From contig NZ_FOCN01000013.1 in NCBI RefSeq assembly GCF_900110125.1, positions 1-64,000 of the forward strand: 64,000 nucleotides of DNA. Reading direction: 5' to 3'. Shown here piece by piece: positions 38,817 through 47,167 of the stretch (its first letter is position 1; each line of letters begins with the position of its first letter). Under the pieces are notes generated by a model. The model saw only the letters and a list, made by a program, of their open reading frames with translations, was not told the DNA's origin and ran no database searches. Both the position numbers and the translations under genes were made by a program. Source of the stretch: Cryobacterium luteum (lineage in GTDB: Bacteria > Actinomycetota > Actinomycetes > Actinomycetales > Microbacteriaceae).

Positions 38817-39803
38817 ATGCACAAGCACACCCTCGGACGAACCGGCCGTACTGTCTCAGTGATCGGCCTGGGCACCTGGCAGTTGGGCGCCGATTGGGGC
38901 GCCGTGTCTGACGCCGACGGGGCCGCCGTGCTGGCGGCATCCGCTGACGCCGGCATCACCTTCTTCGACACAGCGGATGTCTACGGTGACGGCCGCAGCG
39001 AACGCCTGATCGGGCATTTCCTTGCGCACGACGACCCGGGCGCTGCCATCACCGTCGCCACCAAGATGGGACGACGGGCCGAGCAGTTGCCCGAGAATTT
39101 CGTGCTCGCCAACTTTCGGGAGTGGACCGACCGCTCACGCACGAATCTGGGAATGGACACCCTCGACCTCGTGCAGTTGCACTGCCCGCCGAGCGCGGTC
39201 TTCGACTCGGGTGAGGTTTACGACGCTCTGGACACCCTCGTCGACGAGGGAGCCATCAGCAACTACGGCGTAAGCGTGGAGACCTGCGACCAGGCCCTCG
39301 CCGCGATCAGCCACCCGGGTGTGGCCACGGTGCAGATCATTCTGAACGCGTTTCGGCTCAAGCCGCTCGACGAGGTACTGCCCGCCGCGCGTGCTGCCGG
39401 GGTTGGCATCATCGCGCGGGTGCCGCTGGCCAGTGGGCTGCTCACCGGCAAGTATTCTCGCGAGACCGTGTTCGCCGAGAGCGACCACCGCAACTTCAAC
39501 CGCGACGGCAGCCACTTCGACGTCGGCGAGACCTTCTCCGGTGTCGACTTCGAGGTGGGACTGCAAGCGGCGACCGAATTCGCCGCCCTGGCTCCGGCCG
39601 GCCTGACCCCGGCGCAGGCCGCACTGGCCTGGGTCGCCCAGATCGACGGGGTGAGCGCGGTCATTCCCGGTGCGCGCTCGGTCGGGCAGGCGCAGGGCAA
39701 CGCTGCCGCGGGCGTGGCCGAGCCCCTCTCCCTGGCCTTCAACGAGGGCGTGCAGGATATCTACGACCGGCTCCTGCGGGAGCAGATCCACCCGCGCTGG
39801 TAG
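38817..39803 (+). CDS. Aldo/keto reductase (YajO/Tas-like group)
   Basis: A 328-residue NADPH-dependent oxidoreductase with a TIM barrel. The N-terminus is MHKHTLGRTGRTVSVIGLGT, and the tetrad is visible as Asp and Tyr in FFDTADVYGDGRSERLIG, Lys in ATKMGRRAEQ and His in LVQLHCPPS. The cofactor region VSAVIPGARSVGQAQGNAAA is near the C-terminus. The physiological substrate is not evident. Single gene with ATG at 38817, convergent with the next aldo/keto reductase. Confidence 0.93.
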   Translation: MHKHTLGRTGRTVSVIGLGTWQLGADWGAVSDADGAAVLAASADAGITFFDTADVYGDGRSERLIGHFLAHDDPGAAITVATKMGRRAEQLPENFVLANFREWTDRSRTNLGMDTLDLVQLHCPPSAVFDSGEVYDALDTLVDEGAISNYGVSVETCDQALAAISHPGVATVQIILNAFRLKPLDEVLPAARAAGVGIIARVPLASGLLTGKYSRETVFAESDHRNFNRDGSHFDVGETFSGVDFEVGLQAATEFAALAPAGLTPAQAALAWVAQIDGVSAVIPGARSVGQAQGNAAAGVAEPLSLAFNEGVQDIYDRLLREQIHPRW

Positions 39804-39826
39804 CACCTGGCACGGAGTTCGGGAGC

Positions 39827-40642
39827 TCAGTCGAGGTCGTCGGGGTCTTTGCCGGTGCGCTGGCCGCTGTCGAGCCGGGCGATCGCGGCGAGGTCGTTCG
39901 CGTCGAGCACGATGTCGAACACATCGATATTGGCGCGAATACGTTCCGGTGTGACCGACTTGGGAATGACCACGTTGCCGAGCGACAAATGCCAGGCGAT
40001 CACGATCTGCGCGGCGGACTTGCCGTGCTTGGCGCCGATCGCGTCGAGGGTCTCGTTGCCGATCGCACGGCCCCGGGCCAGCGGCGACCACGCTTCGGTC
40101 AGGATGCCGTGGGCCGCGTCGTACGCACGCACTCCGGCCTGCGGCAACCACGGGTGCAACTCCACCTGGTTGAGCACCGGCACGATGTCGGTCTCTGCAA
40201 GCAGCCGGTCGAGGTGGTGCGGATGAAAGTTGGAGACGCCGATCGAGCGGGCACGGCCATCTGAGCGCAGCTTCTCGAGGGCCCGCCAGGTCTCCACGTA
40301 GCGGTTCTGCTGCGGTGCCGGCCAGTGAATGAGGTACAGATCGACGTAGTCGAGGCCGAGCTTGGCCAGGCTCTCGTCGAAGGCCGTCAACGTTTCGTCA
40401 TAGCCGTGGCGGTCATTCCACACCTTGGTCGTCACAAACACGTCCTCACGCGCCACACGGGAGCGGGCCAGTCCCTGCCCGACACCCACCTCGTTCTCGT
40501 AGAGGGCTGCGGTGTCGACATGACGATATCCGGCGTCAAGCGCGATCTCAACGGTATCGGCGGCGAGGGCATCCGCTATTTTGTAGACGCCGAGGCCGAG
40601 CTGGGGGATGGTGTGGCCGTCGTTCAGCGTGAGGGAAGTCAT
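39827..40642 (-). CDS. Aldo/keto reductase (AKR5, 2,5-diketo-D-gluconate reductase-like)
   Basis: A 271-residue enzyme. The start [20 protein letters not shown] is typical of AKR5. The tetrad appears as Asp and Tyr in GYRHVDTAALYENE, Lys in VFVTTKVWND and His in [11 protein letters not shown]. The C-terminus has VVIPKSVTPERIRANIDVFD. It is a paralogue of the enzyme encoded at 54148, with nearly identical motif wording but a different neighbourhood. Substrates are broad in this group (diketogluconate, keto-aldehydes). Confidence 0.93.
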   Translation of the reverse strand: MTSLTLNDGHTIPQLGLGVYKIADALAADTVEIALDAGYRHVDTAALYENEVGVGQGLARSRVAREDVFVTTKVWNDRHGYDETLTAFDESLAKLGLDYVDLYLIHWPAPQQNRYVETWRALEKLRSDGRARSIGVSNFHPHHLDRLLAETDIVPVLNQVELHPWLPQAGVRAYDAAHGILTEAWSPLARGRAIGNETLDAIGAKHGKSAAQIVIAWHLSLGNVVIPKSVTPERIRANIDVFDIVLDANDLAAIARLDSGQRTGKDPDDLD

Positions 40643-40670
40643 CCTTCCATGCTACGAGACCGGGATCTGG

Positions 40671-40710
40671 CCTAGGAGACCTGAACTTGGCCTAGGAGAC
40701 CTGAACTTGG
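40671..40710. repeat. Exact 20-bp tandem duplication spanning the MFS stop codon
   Basis: CCTAGGAGACCTGAACTTGG occurs twice without a mismatch (40671-40690, 40691-40710). The right copy encodes the last residues VQVS and the stop of the minus-strand MFS gene, and the left copy repeats them after the stop. Confidence 0.95.
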
Positions 40711-41900
40711 ATCGGCTCGGTGTCGGGTATGGGGCTGATGTCGCGGCCGCGCAGGTCCGGGTGCCAGCGCCGGCCGAGGGCGGGGATGATGCAGCCGAGG
40801 GCGGCGAAGCCCGCGGCGACGTAGATCGCCGAGACCGGCCCGGAGTGGTCGATCGAGAAGCCGGCTATGGCGGAGCCCATCGCGGCGCCGATCAGCTGGC
40901 CGGTGCCGACCCAGCCGTAGGCTTCGGCGGTATCGCTGAACTTCACGCTCGCCGAGACGATGCCGAACAACACCGCGAAAGCGGGTGCGATACCGACCCC
41001 GGCCAAGAGCAGCGCCAGCGACAACCACCAGAAGGTGAGCCACAGGCTGGCCAGGGCGAGTCCGATCGTGACGATCAGCATGCGGGCGGCCAGCGCCCAC
41101 GGGCCGATCGGGGCATGGCCGAGCGCGAGCCCGCCGATCAGCGAGCCGATCGCGAAGATGCCGAGCACCCAGCCGGCGTCGGCGCTGCCATGGCCGAAGA
41201 CAGCAACGACCCCGGCCTCGACGGCGGCGCAGGCGGCGACGAGGGTGAACCCGACGATGGTGCTAAGCAGCACCTCGGGCTTCTTGAGCACGACGCCGAG
41301 CTTGCGACGACTGCGCGGAATGCGCACCCGGCCGACCTCGGGCAGGGAGACAAACCAGATGCCCCCGCCGACCAGAAAGATCGCGGCGAGCAGGATACCC
41401 GCGGTCGTCGACACCTGCAGCGCCACAAAGGTTGCGATCACCGGGCCGAGCACCCAGATGATCTCCTGCGCCGACGCGTCGAGCGAGAACAGCGGGGTGA
41501 GCTGGCGTGAGTTGACGATCTTGGGGTAGATGGTACGCACGGCCGGCTGGATCGGCGGGGTGGACAGGCCGGCGACGAATCCGATGAGCATAAGGCTCAG
41601 CACCGACAGCGGTACCAGCGCCATGACGATGATCGACACGGCGCAGATGAACATGGTCGCGATGATCACCGGGCGCATGCCGAGCCGGCCCATCAACCGG
41701 CTGGTGAGCGGACCGGCGATGGCCTGGCCGATGCTCATGGCGCCCAGCACCAGTCCGGCCGCGCCGTAGGAATCAAAGATCTGCTCAATGTGAATGAGGA
41801 AGGCGAGCGAGAGCATCCCGAACGGAAACCTCGCCGTCAGCTGCGCGCCGATCAGACGGGATACGCCGGGCGTACGCAGGAGCGTCCAGTAACTTTTCAC
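40692..41900 (-). CDS. MFS transporter, drug-efflux-like
   Basis: A 402-residue, 12-helix MFS protein. Segments include LLRTPGVSRLIGAQLTARFP at the N-terminus, GAMSIGQAIAGPLTSRLMGR with the loop motif RLMGRLGMRP, and the second-half AYGWVGTGQLIGAAMGSAIA (motif C-like glycine-rich helix). The family is mostly proton-coupled efflux; no substrate can be assigned. The start at 41898-41900 (ATG) gives MKSYWTLLRTPGVSRL. Its 3' end lies in an exact 20-bp tandem duplication that leaves the reading frame and stop unchanged. Confidence 0.88.
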   Translation of the reverse strand: MKSYWTLLRTPGVSRLIGAQLTARFPFGMLSLAFLIHIEQIFDSYGAAGLVLGAMSIGQAIAGPLTSRLMGRLGMRPVIIATMFICAVSIIVMALVPLSVLSLMLIGFVAGLSTPPIQPAVRTIYPKIVNSRQLTPLFSLDASAQEIIWVLGPVIATFVALQVSTTAGILLAAIFLVGGGIWFVSLPEVGRVRIPRSRRKLGVVLKKPEVLLSTIVGFTLVAACAAVEAGVVAVFGHGSADAGWVLGIFAIGSLIGGLALGHAPIGPWALAARMLIVTIGLALASLWLTFWWLSLALLLAGVGIAPAFAVLFGIVSASVKFSDTAEAYGWVGTGQLIGAAMGSAIAGFSIDHSGPVSAIYVAAGFAALGCIIPALGRRWHPDLRGRDISPIPDTEPIQVQVS

Positions 41901-41994
41901 AATGCTTTCAGTCTAGGGTCGGGCGGGTCGAAAACTGGGGGAGACCGGTGACCCGTGCGGTCTGCGCGCTGCCCGCCCGGGTGGTCATTGTCAG

Positions 41995-42010
41995 GTAAGG
42001 CATGCCATAC
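41995..42010. promoter_or_regulatory. Palindrome GTA-GGCATGCC-TAC upstream of the siderophore reductase gene
   Basis: GTAAGGCATGCCATAC is a palindrome except for the two symmetrical A positions. Its right end CATACT (42005-42010) could be a -10 element, with TGGTCA (41982-41987) as -35 at 17-bp spacing. That would place the transcript start at or next to ATG 42018. Confidence 0.45.
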
Positions 42011-42029
42011 TAAGGTGATGCTTACCTTA
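42011..42029. promoter_or_regulatory. DtxR/IdeR-type iron box overlapping the start codon
   Basis: TAAGGTGATGCTTACCTTA is 19 bp long with TAAGGT and ACCTTA half-sites in the spacing of the DtxR/IdeR consensus (TTAGG-N9-CCTAA). It covers ATG 42018, so iron-loaded repressor would block initiation directly. Confidence 0.75.
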
Positions 42030-42995
42030 CCGATTGAGACCGGCTCCGCCGCCACGATGGTCGTCGACCGTCCGGCCTACCGCCCCTATCGGGCCATGGT
42101 GGTGGGCATCCGTTCGTTGAGTGAGCACTTCACCCGGGTGACCTTCTTCGGTACCCAGTTCGACACCTTCGGCACCGCCGGCCTCGACCAGCGCATCAAG
42201 ATCGTTCTGCCGCTGCCCGGCCGGGGCCTGGCCGAGATCGGCGCCACCGACGAACGCACCATCGCCGACGGCACCTGGTATGCCCGCTGGCGTGCGCTGC
42301 CCGACGCCGATCGCAACCCGTTTCGCACCTACACGATTCGCGCGGTGCGCCCCGAGCAGCGCGAGATCGATGTGGACTTCGTCACCCACGCCGGCCACGG
42401 CCCACTCGGTCCCGCCGCGCGCTGGTTGCAGACCGCAAGCGTCGGCAGCGACGTTCTCATCGTCGGCCCCGACGAGCGCAGCCCCGACCGCGCCGTCGGC
42501 CTCGACTGGCACCCGGCCCAGGCGACCGAACTGTTGTTGGTCGGTGATGAAACCGCCGCCCCCGCCGTCTGCAGCATCCTCGAGAGCCTGCCAGCGGGTC
42601 GCCGCGCGCGCGCCTTCATCGAGGTGCCCAGCCCAGCGGATGCCCTGCCCCTCGCCCTGCCTGCAGGGTGCGAAATCACCTGGCTGGCCCGCGACAGAGC
42701 GCCGCACGGAGAACGCCTCGACCAGGCGGTGCGTGAGTGGGTCGCCGCCAATCGCCCCCTGGTTGATACGGCGGTCGCCACCACCCCGCAGCCGCTCGCC
42801 GAGGTCGACGTGGACTGCGACCTGCTCTGGGAATCACCCAATGCCGCGGCGGGAACGGGTTTCTACGCCTGGCTCGCCGGCGAATCCTGCATGATCAAAC
42901 TGCTGCGACGTTTTCTGGTGAGCGAGACCGGCATCGACCGGTCGCGAGTGGCCTTCATGGGCTACTGGCGGCTGGGCCGGTCCGAAGCTCAATGA
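42018..42995 (+). CDS. Siderophore-interacting protein (FAD-dependent ferric-siderophore reductase, SIP type)
   Basis: A 325-residue protein. The N-terminal FAD domain has RPYRAMVVGIRSLSEHFTRV then TFFG and FRTYTIRAVRPEQREIDVDF. The middle holds HAGHGPLGPAARWLQ and LIVGPDERS. The C-terminal SIP domain has LLLVGDETAAPAVCSILESL, NAAAGTGFYAWLAGESCMIK and MGYWRLGRSE. It releases iron from imported siderophores by reduction in the cytoplasm. The frame is open from 41955, but ATG 42018 lies inside the iron box and may be leaderless; ATG 42057 is the alternative. It is followed with a four-base overlap by the FecCD-type permeases, so reduction and uptake are co-expressed. Confidence 0.92.
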   Translation: MLTLPIETGSAATMVVDRPAYRPYRAMVVGIRSLSEHFTRVTFFGTQFDTFGTAGLDQRIKIVLPLPGRGLAEIGATDERTIADGTWYARWRALPDADRNPFRTYTIRAVRPEQREIDVDFVTHAGHGPLGPAARWLQTASVGSDVLIVGPDERSPDRAVGLDWHPAQATELLLVGDETAAPAVCSILESLPAGRRARAFIEVPSPADALPLALPAGCEITWLARDRAPHGERLDQAVREWVAANRPLVDTAVATTPQPLAEVDVDCDLLWESPNAAAGTGFYAWLAGESCMIKLLRRFLVSETGIDRSRVAFMGYWRLGRSEAQ

Positions 42996-44038
42996 CCCTG
43001 ATTCTGGAACGACGCGCTCGCACCCGTCCACGTCGCGTCGTCATCGGCTTCACGTTCGCGTTCGTGCTTCTCGGCCTCAGCATTGCCGCCTCGCTCCTGG
43101 TCGGTACCCGGGAGATCGGTCTCGGCGCCGTCATCGATGCCCTGGTCAACCCCGATACCAGCCTGACCGATACTGCGCTGACTGACCGCACCGTCATCCT
43201 CGACCTGCGGGTGCCGCGCACCGTCGTCGGCCTGCTCGCCGGCCTCGCCCTCGGCCTGGCCGGCGCGCTCATGCAGGGCGTCACCCGCAACCCGCTCGCC
43301 GACCCCGGCCTGCTCGGGGTCAACGCCGGCGCCTCGCTGTTCGTCGTCGCCGGCGTCGCCTGGTTCGGTGTGACCAGTTCGCTCGGCTACGTCTGGTTCG
43401 CGTTCGCGGGCGCCGCCGCGGCCGCCACGATCGTCTACCTGATCGGTTCGCTCGGGCGCGAGGGCGCCACGCCGGTCAAGCTCGCCCTCGCCGGAACCGC
43501 GCTGACGGCGGCGTTCACCTCGCTCATCACGATCGTTCTGCTCGCCGACACCGCGGCCTTCGACCGCTACCGGTTCTGGGCAGCCGGCTCGCTCGTGGCC
43601 CGCGGCCTCGACGCCGCCCTGCCGTTGGCCCCGTTCATCCTGATCGGCGCGATCCTCGCCATCGTGGCTGCCCGCATGCTCAACGCCCTCGCCCTCGGCG
43701 ACGACCTCGCCCGCGGCCTCGGCCAGAACCTCATGCTCGCCCGCGTCGTCTGCGCCGTGGCGATCGTGCTGCTCTGCGGCTCGGCGACAGCTATGGCCGG
43801 CCCGATCGTGTTCGTCGGCCTCGCCGTGCCGCACGTGGCCCGCTGGATCACCGGCCCCGACTACCGCCTCATCATCGCCTTCTCCGCGTTGTTCGGTCCG
43901 ACCCTGCTCGTCGCGGCTGATGTGCTCGGTCGCGTCATCGGGCAGCCCGGCGAGATCGAGGCCGGCCTTGTCGTCTCGTTCCTCGGGGCGCCGGTACTCA
44001 TCGCACTCGTGCGCCGCGTGAAACTGGCGGGCCTGTGA
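42992..44038 (+). CDS. Iron-siderophore ABC permease (FecCD family), first subunit
   Basis: A 348-residue membrane protein with about ten helices. Family blocks: ILDLRVPRTVVGLLAGLALG, LAGALMQGVTRNPLADPGLL, GVNAGASLFVVAGV, the later ARGLGQNLMLARVV and MAGPIVFVGLAVPHVARWIT. The start ATG 42992 overlaps the preceding stop. It pairs with the next protein to form the channel for ferric-siderophore or haem. The spacing and wording favour siderophore. Confidence 0.95.
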   Translation: MTLILERRARTRPRRVVIGFTFAFVLLGLSIAASLLVGTREIGLGAVIDALVNPDTSLTDTALTDRTVILDLRVPRTVVGLLAGLALGLAGALMQGVTRNPLADPGLLGVNAGASLFVVAGVAWFGVTSSLGYVWFAFAGAAAAATIVYLIGSLGREGATPVKLALAGTALTAAFTSLITIVLLADTAAFDRYRFWAAGSLVARGLDAALPLAPFILIGAILAIVAARMLNALALGDDLARGLGQNLMLARVVCAVAIVLLCGSATAMAGPIVFVGLAVPHVARWITGPDYRLIIAFSALFGPTLLVAADVLGRVIGQPGEIEAGLVVSFLGAPVLIALVRRVKLAGL

Positions 44039-45093
44039 TGACCATGCTCAGAGAGCGCCAAGCGGATGCCGCCCCGCTGACCGCCGCGCGCGCCCAGCGG
44101 AGCAGACGCGAACGACGCGTCGTGCTCGTGCTCGTCGGCGCCCTCCTGATCGTCGCCGCGTTCAGTCTCGCCGTCGGCGCCTATTCGCTGAGCGTGCCCG
44201 ACCTGCTGCGCACCCTCGCCGGGCAGGGCACCCAGAGCGAGAACTTCATCGTGCTGTCGCTGCGGCTGCCGCGGCTGACCCTCGCCGTGCTCGTCGGTGT
44301 GGCCTTCGCGCTCTCGGGAGCACTGTTCCAGACCGTGCTGCGCAATCCGCTGGCCAGCCCCGACATCATCGGGGTCACCGGGGGAGCGAGCGCCGCCGCC
44401 GTCTTCGGCATGCTCATTTTGGGCTTCGGTAGCCTCGCCACTTCGCTCGCCGCGTTCGCCGGGGCCATCATCATCGCCGGCGTCATCTACCTGCTGGCGC
44501 GCCGCGGTGGGGTGGTCGGCTACCGCTTCGTGCTGATCGGCGTGGGAGTCGCGTTCATGGTGCAGGGCCTGCTTGGCTACCTGCTCTCTCGCGCCGACCT
44601 CAACGACGCGCAGGGCGCCCTGCTCTGGCTGGTCGGCAGTGTGAGCGGCGCCCGCTGGCAAAACATTTCGGTCGTGGCGGTGCTGTTGCTCCTGCTGCTG
44701 CCCGTCATTCGCTTGGCTGACGGTCGGCTGCGCGCCCTGCAGCTCGGTGACGACCTCGCGACGAGCCTCGGCGTCGGTGCCGAACGCACCCGGCTCGTGC
44801 TGCTCGTAATCGCCGTGGCGCTCGCCGCGACGGCGACAGCGGCGGTCGGCCCGCTCGCCTTCGTGGCCTTCGTCGCGGCGCCTATCGCCTGGCGCGTGGT
44901 CGGTACCGGAGGGCTCGCCCTCATTCCGGCAGCGCTGATCGGGGCGCTCATCACGACCGTGGCCGACTTCGTGGCCCAGCACCTGCTGCCCGGGCAGCTG
45001 GAACTGCCCGCCGGAATCATCACGGGCGCCATCGGCGCCCCCTACCTGCTCTGGCTGCTCGCCACCAGCAACAAAACCGGAAAAAGTGCCTGA
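44038..45093 (+). CDS. Iron-siderophore ABC permease (FecCD family), second subunit
   Basis: About 351 residues. GTG 44035 and ATG 44038 are both possible starts; ATG 44038 overlaps the previous TGA by one base. Blocks: IVLSLRLPRLTLAVLVGVAF, ALSGALFQTVLRNPLASPDI with IGVTGGASAAAVFG, LLWLVGSVSGARWQN, ATSLGVGAERTRLVLLVIAV and AVGPLAFVAFVAAPIAWRVV. It carries a 30-residue basic cytoplasmic start (RSRRERR). It is the heterodimer partner of the permease before it and shares one base with the ATPase gene behind it. Confidence 0.95.
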   Translation: MTMLRERQADAAPLTAARAQRSRRERRVVLVLVGALLIVAAFSLAVGAYSLSVPDLLRTLAGQGTQSENFIVLSLRLPRLTLAVLVGVAFALSGALFQTVLRNPLASPDIIGVTGGASAAAVFGMLILGFGSLATSLAAFAGAIIIAGVIYLLARRGGVVGYRFVLIGVGVAFMVQGLLGYLLSRADLNDAQGALLWLVGSVSGARWQNISVVAVLLLLLLPVIRLADGRLRALQLGDDLATSLGVGAERTRLVLLVIAVALAATATAAVGPLAFVAFVAAPIAWRVVGTGGLALIPAALIGALITTVADFVAQHLLPGQLELPAGIITGAIGAPYLLWLLATSNKTGKSA

Positions 45094-45938
45094 TGACCCC
45101 GATACTGCGCGCCGAGGGTGTGAGCCTCGGTTACGGCCAGACGCCCATCATCGAGAACCTCGACCTGACCATCGTGCCCGGCGCGATCACCGTCATCGTC
45201 GGGGCCAACGCCTCGGGCAAGTCCACCCTGCTCAAGGGGCTGTCCAGGCTGATCACACCGGATGCCGGCCAGGTCACCCTGCGCGGCCGCAATATCAGGG
45301 CGCTGCCCGCAAAGAAGGTGGCCACGGTCGTGGGGCTGCTGCCGCAGCAGCCCGTCGCTCCCGACGGCATCACCGTGGCCGACCTCGTCGGGCGTGGTCG
45401 CTACCCGCACCAGGGCTGGTTTCGGCAATGGTCGAGCAGCGATGACGAGATCGTCGCCGCCGCCATGGCCGCTACCAACACCCACGAACTCGCTGCGCGT
45501 CGCCTCGAGGACCTCTCCGGCGGCCAGCGCCAACGGGTCTGGATCGCCATGGCCCTCGCCCAGGACCCCGAGATTCTGCTGCTCGATGAACCGACCACCT
45601 TTCTCGACGTGACCCACCAGATCGAGGTGCTCGACCTGCTGCTCGAGCGCAACCGCGAGCGCGGCACAACCGTCGTGATGGTGTTGCACGACCTCAACCT
45701 CGCCGCTCGCTACGCCGACCACCTCGTCGTCATGTGCGCCGGGCGCATCGTCGCCAACGGCACGCCCGCTGAGACGCTCACCGCCGAGATCGTGCGGCAC
45801 GCCTTCGATCTCGAGGCGCGCATCGTTCCGGATCCCGTCTGCGGTTCCCCCATGGTCGTGCCGATCGGCCGGTTCCACGGGGTGGCGTCGACCACGACGA
45901 CGCCCGGCGTGCGACACAACGAACCGGTAGTAATTTAG
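45093..45938 (+). CDS. Iron-siderophore ABC importer ATPase (FecE/FepC type)
   Basis: A 281-residue ATPase. Walker A GANASGKSTLLKGLSRL near residue 36 (usual family form GPNGCGKST), FepC-type VGLLPQQPVAPDGITVADLV and GRGRYPHQGWFRQWS, signature LSGGQRQRVWIAMALAQ, Walker B ILLLDEPTTFLDVTHQIEVL and VLHDLNLAARYAD. It is last in the operon starting with the siderophore reductase. The final 25 residues are a variable tail. Its stop codon lies inside the iron box of the downstream binding-protein gene. Confidence 0.96.
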   Translation: MTPILRAEGVSLGYGQTPIIENLDLTIVPGAITVIVGANASGKSTLLKGLSRLITPDAGQVTLRGRNIRALPAKKVATVVGLLPQQPVAPDGITVADLVGRGRYPHQGWFRQWSSSDDEIVAAAMAATNTHELAARRLEDLSGGQRQRVWIAMALAQDPEILLLDEPTTFLDVTHQIEVLDLLLERNRERGTTVVMVLHDLNLAARYADHLVVMCAGRIVANGTPAETLTAEIVRHAFDLEARIVPDPVCGSPMVVPIGRFHGVASTTTTPGVRHNEPVVI

Positions 45939-45953
45939 GGTAGGCTACCCTTA
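45935..45953. promoter_or_regulatory. DtxR/IdeR-type iron box upstream of the siderophore-binding lipoprotein gene
   Basis: TTAGGGTAGGCTACCCTTA is a 19-bp near-palindrome very close to the DtxR/IdeR consensus. It covers the stop codon of the ATPase gene and lies 50 bp before the binding-protein start, as a promoter operator would. Confidence 0.88.
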
Positions 45954-46002
45954 TTGCCCGGGTGCTCGATGTCGCCCCGCGCCCGACGAACTGGAGAACG
46001 TT

Positions 46003-47010
46003 GTGTCCCGACGCCTTACCCGCACGCTCGCTGCCGCAGCGAGCATCCTTGCCCTGGGCCTGAGTGGTTGCACGGCCGCCGTCAGCGACGGGGCCGACCC
46101 CGCTGACGACGCGGCGGCATCCGGCAGCTTTCCCGTCACGATCGAGCACGCCTTCGGCGAAACGACGATCGAAACGCAGCCGACCCGCGTCGTGACCTGG
46201 GGCTGGGGCAGCGCCGATGATGCGATCGCGCTCGGCGTGACTCCGGTGGCGATGCCGTTCCAAAGCTACGCCGGCGACGAGAACGGCGTGCTGCCCTGGA
46301 TCGACGAGGCGCTCGTGGGCCAGGAGATGCCGGTCATCCTGCCCGACACCCAGGAGCCCCCGTACGAAGACATCGCCGCCGCCGCCCCCGACGTGATCCT
46401 CGCCGCCTATTCCGGCATCACCGAGCAGGAATACGAGCTGCTCAGCGAGATCGCGCCGGTCGTCGCCTACCCCGGCGACGCCTGGGCCACCCCGTGGCGC
46501 GACCTCATCGAGATCACCGGAACCGCGCTCGGCAAGACCGACGAAGCCGACGCCCTGCTCACGTCGATCGACACCGAAATCGCCGACCAGGCTGCCGCGC
46601 ACCCCGAATTCGCCGGCAAGTCCATCGCGCTCACGAGCGACAGCGCCGGAACCTTCTACGTCTATAAAAAGGAAGACCCGCGCGTGGCCTTCACCCTCGA
46701 CCTCGGTTTCGTCAGCGCGCCGGCCGTCGATGAGCTCGCCACCGACGAGGCGAGCTTCTACTACACGCTCAGCTACGAGCAGCTCGACCAGCTCGACAGC
46801 GACCTGCTGGTGAATTTCGGCTCCACCCAGGAAGAGTCCGACGCGTTCCTCACCGCGAGCTACGCCCAGGCCATGCCGCAGGTGCAGGCCGGTACGGTCG
46901 CGTCCCCGGTCGGCGCTGCCTTCATCTCCTCGGTCTCCCCGCCCACCGGCCTCTCGCTGAGCTGGGGCCTCGACGACTACGTCGCCCTGCTCGCCGCCGC
47001 CGTCAAGTAG
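46003..47010 (+). CDS. Iron-siderophore ABC substrate-binding lipoprotein (FecB/FepB type)
   Basis: A 335-residue lipoprotein starting at GTG 46003. The signal peptide has RRLTRTLAAAASILALGLSG and the lipobox LGLSGC near residue 24. The TroA-like periplasmic fold is seen in GETTIETQPTRVVTWGWGSA, AAAAPDVILAAYSGITEQEY and LLSEIAPVVAYPGDAWATPW. It captures ferric-siderophore outside the membrane for the FecCD/FecE transporter. It has its own iron box, which would allow receptor levels above those of the permease operon. Followed by a perfect palindrome acting as terminator. Confidence 0.93.
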   Translation: MSRRLTRTLAAAASILALGLSGCTAAVSDGADPADDAAASGSFPVTIEHAFGETTIETQPTRVVTWGWGSADDAIALGVTPVAMPFQSYAGDENGVLPWIDEALVGQEMPVILPDTQEPPYEDIAAAAPDVILAAYSGITEQEYELLSEIAPVVAYPGDAWATPWRDLIEITGTALGKTDEADALLTSIDTEIADQAAAHPEFAGKSIALTSDSAGTFYVYKKEDPRVAFTLDLGFVSAPAVDELATDEASFYYTLSYEQLDQLDSDLLVNFGSTQEESDAFLTASYAQAMPQVQAGTVASPVGAAFISSVSPPTGLSLSWGLDDYVALLAAAVK

Positions 47011-47021
47011 CGCTTTCGAGA

Positions 47022-47059
47022 ACGGATGCCGCGCTGCCGGCCGGCAGCGCGGCATCCGT
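47022..47059. terminator. Perfect 38-bp palindrome after the siderophore-binding gene
   Basis: ACGGATGCCGCGCTGCCGG (47022-47040) is directly followed by its exact reverse complement (47041-47059) with no spacer. The RNA would form a long GC-rich stem with a tiny loop. There is no U tract. Both ends carry the common word CGGATGCC. Confidence 0.8.
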
Positions 47060-47167
47060 CTGCTCGAATCTTCGCGGTCGAGGGTGCACTAGGCTCGTTA
47101 GGTCTTACCTGCGTGTGGGTTCACCGGCGAATCCGCGCATTTTCGCCCCACTAAAGAAGGAAGTGCC

